64,000 nt of DNA from Sorex araneus (GCF_027595985.1 NC_073311.1:33077557-33141556), one strand, 5' to 3'. Positions 1 to 11,559 are shown, numbered from the stretch's first letter. Numbers and translations are program-made. The notes: a model not told the origin generated them from the sequence alone.

Positions 1-2400
1 ATTAATTCATATCACTGTGTACCTAACCTTGTACTGTACTCTCTTGAAATGCTAGTTAATGATCTGCAGTGTGTCCAAGAGAACTTTCAGCAATGATGGA
101 GGTGTTGAACACCAGAACATTTGAAATGTAGCTGTTAGGGAGATCTATTTTTTTGGAATTATGCAGTGATTTATTAAAAATTATTTTAGATTGTCACAAA
201 TATCTTTATCTTATACTAAAGATGTGTAACAGAACCCTTAATAAAGTAGTATGTATAAGAAAAAAGCTTAGAATAAAGAACAATTTCTGAAATGGTATAA
301 GGATGAGAATAATATACCTGAAAAACAACCACTGGTAAAGACGTTCCAGACGTTCCAATCTTTAAAACTAGCTGAGATTTTGTTTGTTATTTAAAATTTA
401 TGCCCGGCACTTCTTTTTGACAGCTCACTGCATTCTTTTCCCAGAGGCAGGAGTTCAGATGTGTTCATTAAACAAACTCCTGCCCCTTTCTGTCCAGTTT
501 TTTTATCAGTAAAATGCATTGGTTGAGCGTCATTAAATCATATACAAAAGCATATGAGTATTGGTAATGTACTTATATAAATTTGTGGATGAACCTGTAT
601 TTTTTTAACCTCACCTGTTGATTCTATTCTCATGAACAGAATTATTTAAACGTATTTTCATTTCCATCTGTACTTCTCTCTCTTTCTTGTTTGCCCACAA
701 GTCAGAGGATATTTTTCTGTCTGAGTGACTTATCCTACTGGATTTATGGTGTCAAAAGGGATTGTTTAGATATAGTCCAGACATGTTTGTATATTGCTTG
801 TGCATTCTAATTAAGAAGGGCAACTTTAAATATATAGAGGTTATCTTTAAAAATGAAAAAGAATAACTTTAGTCAATGATCAGTAGGGAGTAGCGAAAAT
901 AAAACTTTATAAAATAAATGTGGGATGTGTACTCCAACATTTTAATCAGACTAATACAGGAAGTTTCATACTTCTGACTCAAAGAGCTGTTTGAGCATAA
1001 AGCAACTGTAGTTTTTGCAGAAATGCATATTTTTGACGTGGTTGCTTAAAATTTATAGAAGAAAAACAAAGCTGAAAATTCACTCTGGTCCCTCTGGATC
1101 CCCTGGTTCTCTGCACCCTGTGGAAGAGAAAGATTACACAAGCACCATCTTTTGGAGAAAATGGCAATAGCAGTAAAGAGGCCAGCTTTGAAGAACAGCA
1201 ATTCTATTTCACTCTCCAAAAGAAAAACAACGTGGCAAATAGCATTTTTTCTTACTGTAATGTTTAGAACTTATCTTTCACAGAGGTTTGCAAACAATTT
1301 AACCTAAAATTATAAGTAAAAATCAAATCAAGCCTAGATTTAATTATCATTATTTTAGATTAGCATTAAAATAAAACTAAAACTTTAAATAAGTGGCTGA
1401 AATAAACAAAAATAATAAAATGTTACCCCAAATTTTAATGGTATATTTTATCTTTTACTTTACTATAAAGAAAATGTGTTTTAAACATTAAATATTTGCC
1501 CCCATTTACTTTACACAGGTTACAATGATTTTTAACTTCCAGCAATGTCCTTCTTTTAGCATTTAAATACCAAATCTAGACAAGCTAATAATGTTATTTC
1601 ACTAGAGAAGAAAATTTTGTATTTTTAGTTCCAAACTAGTGGCTAAAATTAGAAACAAATAAGTAAATAAATGTGGGACCTTCTACATTTCTTGACTCAA
1701 AGGCTTTTAAGATCATAAAGCATAAGAGAGTAGGTAATAGCACATAAATACTTTTTACATATCACAGGAATTATGGAGATACTTACCATTGTTAAAATGA
1801 TTACTGATCAAAAGATTCTGCAACATAACAGTAAGTAAGCCTGACTTTTACAATACCTCAGGGATAGAGGTAGAGTCCCTGTGAATTTCTTTTTAAGCCA
1901 TATTAATACATTTATGTATTTTGTTCACCTTGTACTGACATATTAAATCACAAGTGTAAACCAACCTTCTTGATATAAGGTCTTAATTCTTCCTGAGGAA
2001 CAATCAGTTAAATCTACAGTCATATCTGATAAATAAGTGATTTCTCTTCCAATTTCCCTTGTACAACCTCTTATGAATATGATTTTTAAATATTTACATT
2101 AAATTATGCAACAAATCATATCCTATGTTTATTTCCAAATAAAGTATCATGAAAGCTGCAATGAGTTTTTAAGTACCAAATGAAAACTCTTCCTGAACAT
2201 AACTGTGATATTTTGATGAATAAGAGTCACGTTTTATATATTGCTCCCTTCTGTACAACACCATATTTTGTAAATATCTAAATAATTTTGTAAATCTTGA
2301 CAAAATTATTTATCCTAAAAATAAAGATGTAAGAGAATGATTACAAAAACAGCATTTTGTGTTTTATGTTCTGCCAACAGGGAATGTTAGAGTAGCGTTC
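1..2400. other. Unique AT-rich intergenic or intronic sequence
   Basis: No gene, no recognisable recent repeat and no coding-like frame is visible. The longest frames are about 60 codons and carry no motif. The base composition is strongly AT-rich with scattered A/T runs. A short GC-richer patch near 1,080-1,165 is the only local change in composition; it has no coding support. Confidence 0.7.
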
Positions 2401-3500
2401 CCTAGCCTTGGTGTGGTTGTCACTCAGAGCTCTCGCTCCCTTTATAAAAAAAACTCAAAATAGCTTAAAATGCTATGTATCATGTGTGGAGTAATACTTA
2501 GGCTTGCTGGAGCGCATTCTGTTGGACAATCCCTTTGGCATACCACAAAGCCATAAAATCTATCTTTTTACACAGAGTTATCCAACTGTTTTGACTGTTC
2601 TGAAAGCTTTAAAGATCATAGCTGGAATATCGCTTGACAACTTGGCATCCTCAGGGCTGACTAATGGACACTTTTGTATTTGGAATTTTACTCATTTTTT
2701 TCTTTTTGTGACAACAACCAGAGTTTGGGAATCAAATCAATAATACACACCCACAGTCCTTGGACCCTAAAAATAAGGAAAGACAGACATTTTAGCAGTA
2801 TCACTTAGAACTCATTGTTGCATAAATGATTTGGAACCTTAATTGAAAAATAAATATTAAGATCTCACTAGGAAGTGCAGCATGTTGAATAAGCTTCTTA
2901 TTCAAAGATAATATCATACTATAAAACTATTTTCTTATTTATGTTCTCTATATCTGCTCTCTTCTTTTAAATGCAGAAGCCTCTGTAATGACTTAATATT
3001 CTCTCTCCATTTCTCTCACTCTATCTCTCTTTTTCTATTTTACACACATGTGCACACGCGTGCACACACAAACAAACACAATTATCCTTTGCAGTTATTC
3101 TCATGCATTTAATTTGTACCACAGTTACAATTAAAAACCAGACATTTTGACAAAATGTGTCCTCAGATTCTGCAATATTATCAGTTTAAATTATAAAAGT
3201 TATGAGAAATTACTGGAAAATAAAATATTTAACATTATGATTGGGATGCTTTAAACTCAAAAATCTGGAACCACAAAACAGAGGTAGGTAGTAAAGGAGT
3301 CCACATTACTCTTTTAAACATACAAAAACACAGACACACACAGACAATGAGGTATTTTTGTTCATATAGGTCTAGGACATGCTTCTCATTGATCAAATGA
3401 GTTAGAACAACCTGAGTAAAATTTAAAAGTACGATGTAATTATTTCATAAATTTATTTTTTAAACTGTAGTTTTTGTCAAATCATGCACATTCTGATTTA
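2401..3500. other. Unique AT-rich sequence with a short CT/CA microsatellite
   Basis: Nothing gene-like is visible. A (TCTC)n run passes into a (CA)n-rich, alternating purine-pyrimidine stretch at about 3,002-3,080, and a second CA-rich patch lies at about 3,325-3,350. A 79-codon frame at 2,504-2,743 has no recognisable domain and is probably chance. Confidence 0.6.
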
Positions 3501-3520
3501 TTTGTTTTGCTTTATTTGAG

Positions 3521-3777
3521 TGGGCTGGAGCAATAGTGTAATGGGTAGGGTGTTTGCCTTGCACACGGCCGACCCGGGTTCAATTCCTTCGCCCTTCTCG
3601 GAGAGCCCAGCAAGCTACCGAGAGTGTCTTGCCCGCATGGCAGAGCCTGGCAAGCTACCTGTGGTATATTTGATATGTCAAAAACAGCAACAATAAGTCT
3701 CACGATAGAGATGTTACTGGTGCCCGCTCAAGCAAATGAATGAGCAACTGGATGACAGTGACAGTGACAGTGACAGT
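3521..3777 (+). mobile_element. Shrew tRNA-headed SINE with RTE-type (GACAGT)n tail (SOR-like)
   Basis: This is a nearly full-length SINE on the plus strand. The tRNA-like head begins GGGCTGGAGC and carries a B-box-like GGTTCAATTCC at about 3,577-3,587. The body contains the family hallmark ending in GTTACTGGTGCCCGCT, and the element closes with four GACAGT-type units. An 8-bp TSD, TTTATTTG, occurs at 3,511-3,518 and again at 3,778-3,785, which fixes both ends. It is non-autonomous and is inferred to have been mobilised by an RTE reverse transcriptase. Confidence 0.93.
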
Positions 3778-3786
3778 TTTATTTGG

Positions 3787-3900
3787 GTGGTGAAGGAGTC
3801 ATACTCATGGCTCTGCATACAGAAGTCACTCTTGCCGGGCTGTGGAGCCATATGTGGGACTTGGATCAAATCTAGGCAAGCACCCTATCCTACCTGCTTT
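3787..3900 (-). mobile_element. Degenerate antisense A-tailed tRNA SINE
   Basis: This lies directly downstream of the SINE above. Blocks such as CATGGCTCTGCA, AGCCATATGTGGGA and AGGCAAGCACCCTA follow the antisense order of the A-tailed SINE seen intact at 48,401-48,588. It has many mismatches and no clear TSD, so it is an old copy. Confidence 0.45.
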
Positions 3901-4160
3901 GTTTTCTGTCTGGATATACTACTTTAATATAAGTTTAGCAATCATAGAATATTTGGTAAAAAATTTGCTATGTTAATTGCTCATTGAACCTATGCATCTA
4001 GTATGTTCTGGCTATTTTCAACTCAAGCTTTAAACTGGTCTATCTTGCAGTTTTTTTGTTGAATTTAGTCTGTATGTTTAGCTAATGTCTATAAATAATA
4101 TAAAGCATGTTTTAGTTCTCGATATATTAACTACCAAAATGTCTGTTTAAAATTTCTTAT

Positions 4161-5440
4161 TTGGGGGGTATGGTGCCACCTTCAGGTCAACCTGTACCTG
4201 TGGGGCAAGTGTATCAGCAGCCTGATGGTGCCTTCAGGCTTCCTGATACCCCAAAATTGCCTCTGTGTCTTTGGCTGGAGCCCAGCAACTTGGGACCAAG
4301 TTTACCAAGAAATTAAATGGACAAAAGTTAGGTATGTGGGAGACACACCCACAACACACCTCCGGCTCAGCTACATAAGCTCAACACAGGCAGAAGAAGG
4401 TTGGAACGGGGGTGGGGGGCAGCAATATTGGGGATTTGGGTGGTGGAAAACGTGCACTGGTGAAAGGATGGTGGGCGTTTGATGATTGTAGGACTGAAGC
4501 TCAAACATAAAAGCTTTGTAACTGCATCTCACGATAATAAAAAAAAGGGGAAAATAATAACAAATAATAAAATAAAATTAACATTCGGAATAGAATTTAA
4601 AAAAAGGTAACGTGGAGATCGGCCACCATCCAAGGTTGTTTCTCTTGAAAGGGAGCATGACATGAGGCCTCCATAACCATGCCATTGGACTCCATGCCTT
4701 GTTGTTTCACTCGGGGCACCCCAGAGGGGGGTGGGTGAGAGTCCTCCCTTCCCCAAAAGACCCAGCCCCGGGCAGCCAAAAATCTCCACAACCCAACCAT
4801 CGCCATGCTCAAGGCAGCTCCCTATGCGCTCGGGCTGAGACTCACATATGAGTAAACATTTCACTGGACCACGTAGCTGCTTATGCAGCCAGACAACACA
4901 TCATAAAACACTCCCTACCCATTCTCCTTAATTACCACACCACATTTGATAGGGCTCAGATAGTAGGCAACATATCATAGAAGGATATATATATGTATAT
5001 ATATATATATACACACACATATATATGTATATACACATATATACATATTTTCAGATATATATACCAAAACTCACATCACCCAAACTTTAACATGTTATTA
5101 ATATCCTATAGGATGTCTTAATGGCTCCTGCCAAAATAGAACAATCTAAACACTGTTTCCTGTATGAACACTTTTTTGTAAGCATGTTCAGCAGTTCTTC
5201 AAAAGAGACAATACGAAATATACAATTTCAGTTGAGTTTTGGTACAGGGATTGGGGCTTGGGATGGAAATATCCCAGTGGTGGGAAGGTGTAATGGTGGT
5301 GAAATTTGTGTTTGAATACTGAATGTAATCAAACATTGTGAACTAACTTATAAAATTTTAAAAAATTAAAAATAAAGTAATGTGGAGTTCATGCCAATTT
5401 AATCAGCTTAATCAATGGCTAAATAAATAGGAATACTCCT
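4161..5440 (+). mobile_element. Composite repeat F, copy 1 (three shared modules)
   Basis: Three blocks recur in the same order and orientation about 2.1 kb downstream. Block alpha (4,161-4,385) begins GGGGTATGGTG and matches 6,293-6,510. Block beta (about 4,596-4,990) matches about 6,610-6,830. Block gamma (about 5,200-5,440) matches 7,135-7,375. Between alpha and beta, 4,386-4,545 looks like an L1-type 3' end (GTGCACTGGTGAAAGGATGG, then A-rich sequence). A TA/CA microsatellite splits beta from gamma at 4,985-5,060. Block beta also forms the 5' half of the RTE-tailed retroposon at 29,225-29,703. I do not recognise the family. It could be a non-autonomous retroposon or a remnant LTR-like unit. 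Confidence 0.6.
4985..5060. repeat. (TA)n/(CA)n microsatellite
   Basis: The sequence alternates TA and CA steps almost without a break (ATATATGTATATATAT and similar). It sits inside composite repeat F copy 1 and has no counterpart in copy 2. Confidence 0.9.
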
Positions 5441-5655
5441 ACGTTAAAAATTTAAAAAATGAATAAAATTTCTTATTTTTTCTACTTTCAAAATAATAAA
5501 ATGGTATAAATATGAACATACTTATATATGAGTGCCCATAGTGTACATGGGCAATCATATTTGGCCACATTTCTGTGTAAAGGGTGAGACGCAGACAAAT
5601 TCTGGTGCTATTACTAAAAAACATGTACCATATTTGACCTCAATAAGAAATGTCA
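5441..5655. other. Short AT-rich spacer ending in a TSD
   Basis: This is unique AT-rich sequence between composite F copy 1 and the next retroposon. Its last 11 bases (5,645-5,655, AAGAAATGTCA) are the left target-site duplication of that retroposon. Confidence 0.6.
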
Positions 5656-6187
5656 GAGAGTCTCATGCCTGCACACCTGTCTGTCTTCCCCGAGGCCCCT
5701 CGGAGGGGATGGGCTCTAGCTTCCCTCCCTGCCCCAAGCAGAGCTCCCAGCAGCTGAAGACCACCAGAACCTAGCCACAGCCATGCTCAAGGCCCCTCTC
5801 CACATGTTTGGACAAGCCTGATGCATGAAAGTACCAGGAGAGGAACCCAGGTGTGTGTAATCCCATCAACAGCCAACATCCAGAGACTTAAAAGTGAGCT
5901 CCCAGAGCGATATCTTATGACCTATTTCTCCCTCTGGGAGAAAGTAGCAAGCTACTGAGAGTTTCCTGCCAACATGGGACAGCCTCGCAAGCTTCCCATG
6001 TTGTATTCATATGCTAAAGCCAGTAACAAGCCTGAATCTCATTCCACTGATCCTGAAAGAGCCTCCAATGTGGCACCACTAGGAAGGCTGAATGGAGAGA
6101 GCTTCTAAAATCTCAGGGATAGGACAAATGGAGAAGTTACTGAGCCTGCTCGAGAAATCAACAAGCAACGGGATTTCATGATTCATG
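5656..6187 (+). mobile_element. RTE-tailed long retroposon (family B), copy 1
   Basis: The element is about 530 bp. The 5' module contains CCCCAAGCAGAGCTCCCAGC and CAGCCATGCTCAAGGCC. The 3' body aligns with the SOR-like SINE body (CCTGCCAACATGGGACAGCC, then CATATGCTAAAGCCAGTAAC). A middle segment of about 110 bp is absent from the short SINE. The 3' end, GTTACTGAGCCTGCTCGAG followed by CAACGGGATTTCATGATT, is RTE-like. A perfect 11-bp TSD (AAGAAATGTCA) occurs at 5,645-5,655 and 6,188-6,198. Family B seems to be a longer relative of the SINE with a non-tRNA 5' module. Confidence 0.85.
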
Positions 6188-6289
6188 AAGAAATGTCATG
6201 AAACTAATGTATGTAATAAAAAAGATATTTTCAAAAGGGTAATGATTAGCATGAGAGATTCCATTCTATTCAATCTTTTTAAAAACAAA

Positions 6290-7375
6290 AGTGAAGGGGT
6301 ATGGTGATGCCCAGCAGGTCAACCTGTACCTGTGGGGCGAGTGCACCAGCAGCCTGAAGGTGACTTCAGGTTTCCTGATAACCTAAAATTGCCACTGTAC
6401 CTCTGGCCAGACCTCAACAACATGGCACCAAGTTTCCTGAGAAATCGAATGGCTAAAAGTTAGGTATGTGGGAGTCAAGCACACTAACCACCTCCAGCTT
6501 AGCTATAGAAGCTATTTATCAGCCCTGCTTTAGAGACCCATAAATAATTCTCTAAAGATATCAAGATCAGGCTATTTAAGTGCATTAACAGCCATAATTC
6601 AGAGGTCTCACAAATGAATCTTGGAAGAGAGGAGCATACCACAAAGATGTCTCCCCACCCCACCCCAGGCTGATTTCACCAGAGAAACTGGGAGGGGGCC
6701 AGTCCCTCCACCCTCCCCAAATGAACTCCAGCAGTTGCAAACCTCCAGAACCCAATCGCCACCATGCTCACGGCCAACCTTCATAGGCTCATCCTGAGTC
6801 TCCCACACATGAGAATGAATTTGCTAAAAAACTCAAGTATGTGAGACTAGTGACTGAAAACTACAGGCTTCATGAAGTCAGGGATGGGCAACCTACCCTG
6901 TTTTCCAGTCCTTCCAGTTCCCTAACATTCATGCCCAAGAGCTGCCTATGGTTGCCATTCAAGTTTCATTAATGGCCATGATCCAGAGACTCACAAATGA
7001 ATCTCAGAAGAGAGCAGCACACTGCAAAGATGCCTCCAGATCCCAAATATCTGAAAAAGTTTAGAATTCCAGAAGTGCTCAGTCACTTTCGCAGCTCTAC
7101 AACATCTCATGCTATTCATGAGACACAATACAAAATAAATTATTTAGCATCTGCCTCTGGTGCAGGCTTGGTTGATGGTGGGAAAATTCAAAATAATGGT
7201 GTTGGAAAGGTTTAATGGTGGTGGGATTGGTGTTGAAATGTTGACTGTAAACAACTCATGTGAACAACTTTATGAAAATAAAATTTAAAAATTAAATAAA
7301 AAGCAATGTGGAGTTCATGCCTGCTTCAGTCAGCTTAATTAGTGGCTGAATAAATAGCAGTACTCCTACATTTAA
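6290..7375 (+). mobile_element. Composite repeat F, copy 2
   Basis: This is the second copy of the alpha-beta-gamma arrangement. Gamma is clearly shared with copy 1, including text beyond the A-rich part: GTGGAGTTCATGCC, then CAGCTTAAT, then ATACTCCTAC-like sequence. This copy has its own internal duplication. The block at 6,590-6,655 (CAGAGGTCTCACAAATGAAT) recurs at 6,970-7,035 (CAGAGACTCACAAATGAATC), a period of about 380 bp. It lacks the L1-like insert and the microsatellite of copy 1. Divergence is high, so it is old. Confidence 0.58.
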
Positions 7376-7384
7376 AAAAGAAAG

Positions 7385-7530
7385 TAATATGAGTGGTATA
7401 ATAGCATGAAGCCTATTAGAAGAAATTGGGGTTTGAATCTCATGTTCAGTATCTTGTGTGACATACAAGATTTTGTGATCTTGGAAAACTAGTAAAACCC
7501 TGAAGCCCAAATTTTCAGTGAGGAAAAACT
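7385..7530 (+). mobile_element. MIR-type SINE fragment
   Basis: GGGGTTTGAATCTCA is followed by TTGTGATCTTGGAAAACT and then CCCAAATTTTCAGTGAGG. This is the order of the MIR core (tRNA-like B box, 'GTGACCTTGGGCAA', 'CTCAGTTTCC'). It is diverged, as expected for this ancient family. Confidence 0.65.
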
Positions 7531-8084
7531 TTAAGGACTGTGGTAAGAATTTACTGTAGTTTCAAACATACACTAACTTTCACATGCTTGTAATGGCCTG
7601 AAAATCTTTTCTGCTTTGTTTGGTTTAATCAAGGAGGGCGGGGGATAATAGGTCAACCACATCTAGATATTATCAAAGGGATACTGGCGCATCACGGTCC
7701 CTTCTGGTGATGCCTAGTATGCTGTGTGGTGCAGAGAATCAAAATTAGGCCTCCTACATGCAAAGTATACACTCTGATATTTGACTCACCTTTCCTGTCA
7801 TGGAAAGTCTCAGTATTCAATTCCCAGGTAGTCACCAAACAGAACTTCCATTTTAGTAGTGAAGCTGACAACACTAAGAATATAAATATTGTTATATTCA
7901 AATTATATTACGTATTCTCTCTTACATGGTATATATATGCAATATTATCATATAATATTTTTGGATCTTGGAATGGCACATATATATAAATTCATATATA
8001 TATATATATGTATGTACATAAGTGTGTGTGTATATGAAACTATCGTTCTATCCCTACTGGAGAATATTGGCAAACTATCTCTCC
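7531..8084. other. AT-rich sequence with a TA/TG microsatellite
   Basis: No gene is visible. A TA-rich and GTGTGT-containing simple repeat covers about 7,925-8,035. The remainder is unique. Confidence 0.6.
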
Positions 8085-8590
8085 AGCCCTACTAGCACCA
8101 CATATGGTCCAAAAGCAATGTCAGGAGTAATTCTTTTTTTTTTTTATCTATCAAGTGTATATTTTTAATTGCTTATGATTTTATTTTATTTTTTTAAAAT
8201 TTTTATTTTATTAAATCACCATGTGGAAGATTACAATGCTTAGGTCTCAGTTATACAATGCTGAAACAACCATCCCTTCACCAGTGTCCATACACCACCA
8301 CCAAAAAAAAAAAAAAAAAACCACACAGTACACCTCCCATCCCGCCCCCCCACCCCCTGCCTTGTAACTGATAAGTTTCATTTTACTTTCTGTTTACTTT
8401 GGTTACATTCAATATTTCAACACAAACCTCACTATTGTTGTTACGAGTACCCCACTAGAGTCAGACCTACTGTGAAGACAAATCCCGGCCCCCGGGATCA
8501 CATCTTTGGTGGTCAAAAGTAATTCTTGAGGACAGAGTCAGAAGTTATCCTAGAGCATCACTGGGTGTGACCCAAAATCCAAAATAAAAT
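8085..8590 (+). mobile_element. Old A-tailed tRNA SINE, split by an antisense composite retroposon
   Basis: SINE body sequence (AGCACCACATATGGTCC, then GTCAGGAGTAATTCTT) stops at 8,135. It resumes at 8,518 with AGTAATTCTTGAGGACAGAG and ends in GCATCACTGGGTGTGACCC plus an A-rich tail. The two halves join without loss across the insertion. Confidence 0.7.
8136..8517 (-). mobile_element. L1-tailed composite retroposon, 8.1 kb copy (antisense, 5'-truncated)
   Basis: Read on the minus strand, the 3' half of the composite family is present. It contains the module with TTGTTGAAATATTGAATGT, a purine/G-rich patch, the signature TGGTGAAGGGATGG, the end sequence CCACATGGTGATTTAATAAA, and A-rich tail sequence ending in the poly-T start seen here. 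The TSD AGTAATTCTT occurs at 8,126-8,135 and 8,518-8,527. The 5' GC-rich part is missing, which fits 5' truncation during L1-type priming. Confidence 0.8.
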
Positions 8591-9331
8591 TCTCCAATAA
8601 TATAACTTTAACATACTTTTTTGAACAATATCGATAAAATGTCAATGTATCCTAGACTTTGTCGAACAAAATCATGTCAGAAGATATACTTTTGTTTTAT
8701 GTCAGTTCACTAAAGTTAGTTTTCCATTGAATATGTATCCTAAAGCTTCATTATCCACTCTTCAGTCATTGGTCACGTGCATTATTTCCATCACCTGGCT
8801 AAGTGCCCAATGACAATAGAGGTGCATATTTCTTTTTGAATGGATGTTTTTACAACTTGCTGGCTTTTCCATCTTGCAGTTTGTGAATCGCCAAGTCATG
8901 TGATGGCTCTTTTCTTAGGTTTTTATGGCATCTCCACGGTGTTTTCACTAAAGGTTGAACTAGATAATATTCCCACCAGCCATACATGAGAATTCCTTTT
9001 CATCACATTCTGACCAATACAGGCTATTTGTATCCTTTCTAATAAATGTCAGTGAGGCTGATATGAGGTGATATTTCCTTTTAATTTGAGTTTTCCTGAT
9101 TATAAGAAATGATAAACTTTTTTTACATGCATCCTGGCAACCTCTATCTTGCTCTAAAAAGTGTCATTTTATATCCATTCCACATTTTTAATATAGTTAT
9201 TGAATTTATTGACATCGATTCTTGTGAATGATTTGTACAGCTTGGATATTAATCCTTTATATAACTCATTCTGTCTAAGCATTTTCTCCCATCAGTAGTG
9301 TGTCATTCAATTTTAGGTAGTGTTTATTTTG

Positions 9332-9885
9332 AGTCTCTTGTCCGCATGCCTGGCTCTCTTCCCCGGAGCCCTTCAAAGAGGATGGGCTCCAGCTTCCCTC
9401 CCCACCCCAAGCAGAGCTCCCGGAGGCCTAAGACCACCGGAACCTAGCTACAGCCATGCTCGAGGCCCCTCTCCACACATTCGAACAGGCCTCCTGCATG
9501 AAGGTACTGGCAGAGGAACCCAGGTGTGTGTAATCCCATCGATGGCCAAGATCCAGAGACTTAAAAGCAAGCTCCCAAAAGTGCGTGGCTGCTTTGCAGC
9601 CGCACGATGTCTTGTAGCCTACTTCTCCCTCTGGGAGAAACTGGCAGGCTTCTGGGAGTTTCCTGCCCACATGGGACAGCCTTGCAAGCTTCCCATGGTG
9701 TATTTATATGCTAAATCCAGTAACAAGCTGGATCTCATTTCCCTGACCCTGAAAGAGCCTCCAGTGCGACATTATTGGGAGGGCTGAGTCGAGAGAGACT
9801 TCTAAGATCCTAGGGAAAGGATGAATGAAGAGGTTACTGAGCCCGCTCGAGAAATTGATGATTAACGGGATTTTGTGATTCGTGA
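9332..9885 (+). mobile_element. RTE-tailed long retroposon (family B), copy 2
   Basis: It has the same architecture as copy 1: the 5' module with CCCCAAGCAGAGCTCCCGG, the SINE-like body (TTCCTGCCCACATGGGACAG) and the 3' end GTTACTGAGCCCGCTCGAG plus TTAACGGGATTTTGTGATT. The TSD TTATTTTG occurs at 9,324-9,331 and 9,886-9,893. It is inserted into the old antisense L1. A 155-codon open frame on the plus strand (9,320-9,787) lies entirely in repeat sequence and is not a gene. Confidence 0.88.
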
Positions 9886-10142
9886 TTATTTTGTTATACA
9901 GAAACTTTAAAAGTTTTATGTACTCCCATTCATTTCTGTTGTCTTTGACAATGGTGACATACCTATCATTGAAGACACCTCTGAGGTCCAAATCTTGGAG
10001 AATTTTGCCGGTTTCCCTTAATTTATCTTAAAAACTCTGATCTATGCCAAGGTCTTCGATCCATTTTAAGTTAACTTTTCTTATGGGCATGGATATGGAT
10101 CCATTTCCTTTTTTGTATGCATCTGGCATTTCTAGCACCATT

Positions 10143-10285
10143 TTGGGTTTTGGTGGGGGGTACAACCAATGTTGCTAAGGGATTGCTCCTGGCTCAGAAA
10201 CAACTCCTGGAAGTGCTCGGGGGACCATCAGGGATGCTGGGTATTGAACCCTGGTTGTCTATGTGCAAGGCAAGAAAAGTCTTAC
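10143..10285 (-). mobile_element. A-tailed tRNA SINE, antisense
   Basis: The plus strand shows the antisense order CTCCTGGCTCAG, AACTCCTGGAAGTGCTCG, GGGACCATCAGGGATGCTGG, TTGAACCCTGGTTG and TGCAAGGCAA. It lies inside the old antisense L1. The RTE-type tail is absent. Confidence 0.75.
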
Positions 10286-10489
10286 AAACATTTGTTAAAG
10301 AGGTTATTTTTATTCCATTTTATGGAACTGACTCCTTTGTTGTAAATTAACTATTTATACATCTAAGGGTTTACCATTGGGTATTTGTTTCAAACACAAT
10401 GGTATGACATTCTATCCTTATTTCAATGCCATATTATTTTTATTATTATAGCTTCATATTCTCATAAATTTGTGTTGTATGTATTTGGC

Positions 10490-10803
10490 AGAATAGTGTA
10501 TCTAAAGAATGATATGTAACAAAAGCAGGCAAAAGACTTGCTATAGACTACAGAAACAAGGACAGAGATAAATGGAAAAGCAAAGAAAAACAGAAGGCAG
10601 GGGGCAAGGATCAGGAGCCTTAGGCACCTGTGAGGTGTATAGATAAAGTATCTGTATATATCTAAACCACTGGATCCAGCACTACTCTGAGGATGGGACC
10701 CAAGCTAAAACAATTCAACTTAAACATGTAGCAGTCAAGGAGTCAGGGAGCAACTGGGAAGAAGTCTTGGGTAAAATGTGTATGGATGAGTACACAGGCG
10801 GTG
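10490..10803. other. Unique sequence between L1 and a family-B copy
   Basis: No gene or clear repeat is visible. The stretch is A-rich and includes short GA-rich runs near 10,550-10,620. Confidence 0.5.
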
Positions 10804-10812
10804 GGAATACAT

Positions 10813-11284
10813 CACAAATCACGAATAATGAAATCCCGTTAATCACCGATATCTTGGGCGGGCTCAGTAACATCTCATTTCATCCTTTCTCTGAGATCTT
10901 AGAAGTCCATCTCGACTCGGCCCTCCTAATGATGTTGCACTGGGGGCTCTTCAGGGTCAGCCTGAATGAGATCCAGCTTGTTACTGGATTTTGCAGGAAA
11001 CTCTCAGAAGATTGCCAGTTTCTCCCAGAGGGAGAAAAAGGCTAAAGATATCGCGCGGCCTCTTGCTTCTGAGAGCATGCTTTTAAGTCTCTCTCTGGAT
11101 GTTGGCCGTTGATGGGATTACACACACCTGGGTTCCTCTGCTGGTACCTTCATGCATGAGGCCTGTCCGAACGTGTAGAGACAGGCCTCCAGTATGGCTT
11201 TAGCTAGGTTCCGGTGGTCTTCGGCCACTGGGAGCTCTGCTCGGAAATGTTGGCCATTGATGGGATTTCCCAATCCCATCAACA
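10813..11284 (-). mobile_element. RTE-tailed long retroposon (family B), copy 3, antisense
   Basis: The 3' end lies at the left: antisense of the AACGGGATTTCATTATTCGT tail, then GGGCTCAGTAACATCTC. The body and 5' module continue to the right (CACCTGGGTTCCTCTGCTGG, GGGAGCTCTGCTCGG). The 9-bp TSD GGAATACAT occurs at 10,804-10,812 and 11,285-11,293. At 11,240-11,284 a piece resembling the GATGGGATT block is repeated out of order, possibly a small internal rearrangement. Confidence 0.87.
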
Positions 11285-11351
11285 GGAATACATATGAGAC
11301 TATTTTATTTATGAAGACTCTGTAAACTTACAATCATGCCAATGATAATAG

Positions 11352-11553
11352 CTATAGCACTGTCATGCCATTGTTCATTGATTTGCTTGAGTGGGCACCA
11401 GTAACGTCTCCATTGTGAAACTTGTTACTGTTTTTGGCATAATGAATATGTCACAGGTAGCTTGCCAGGCTCTCTGAGAGGGACAGGGGAATCAAACCCG
11501 GGTTGGCCACATGCAAGGCAAATGCCCTACCTGGTGTGTCATCGATCCAGTCC
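11352..11553 (-). mobile_element. SOR-like SINE, antisense, with internal deletion
   Basis: It starts with the antisense tail (GCACTGTCATGCCATTG) and runs through GGGCACCAGTAACGTCTCC to the antisense head ending GATCCAGTCC. About 40 bp around the duplicated 'gctaccgag' region are missing compared with the copy at 3,521-3,777. Confidence 0.85.
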
Positions 11554-11559
11554 ACAAAT

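Larger units (their letters stand above)
8750..10490 (-). mobile_element. Old L1 ORF2 fragment, antisense, carrying two later insertions
   Basis: The minus strand reads as the C-terminal half of L1 ORF2 and flanking sequence. The recognisable antisense text includes CCCACCAGCCATACATGAGA, the AGCTTGGATATTAATCCTTT region and GATCCATTTTAAGTTAACTT. The frame is full of stops. The L1 is interrupted by the family-B retroposon at 9,332-9,885 and by an A-tailed SINE at about 10,143-10,285, so it predates both. Confidence 0.75.

Noticed and set aside
3521..3600. tRNA gene-like sequence (A-box and B-box-like motifs)
   Set aside because: It is the head of a SINE. It does not form a complete cloverleaf and recurs many times with SINE bodies attached.
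9320..9787. 155-codon open frame on the plus strand
   Set aside because: It lies wholly within an RTE-tailed family-B retroposon and no protein motif is present; it is repeat-derived.
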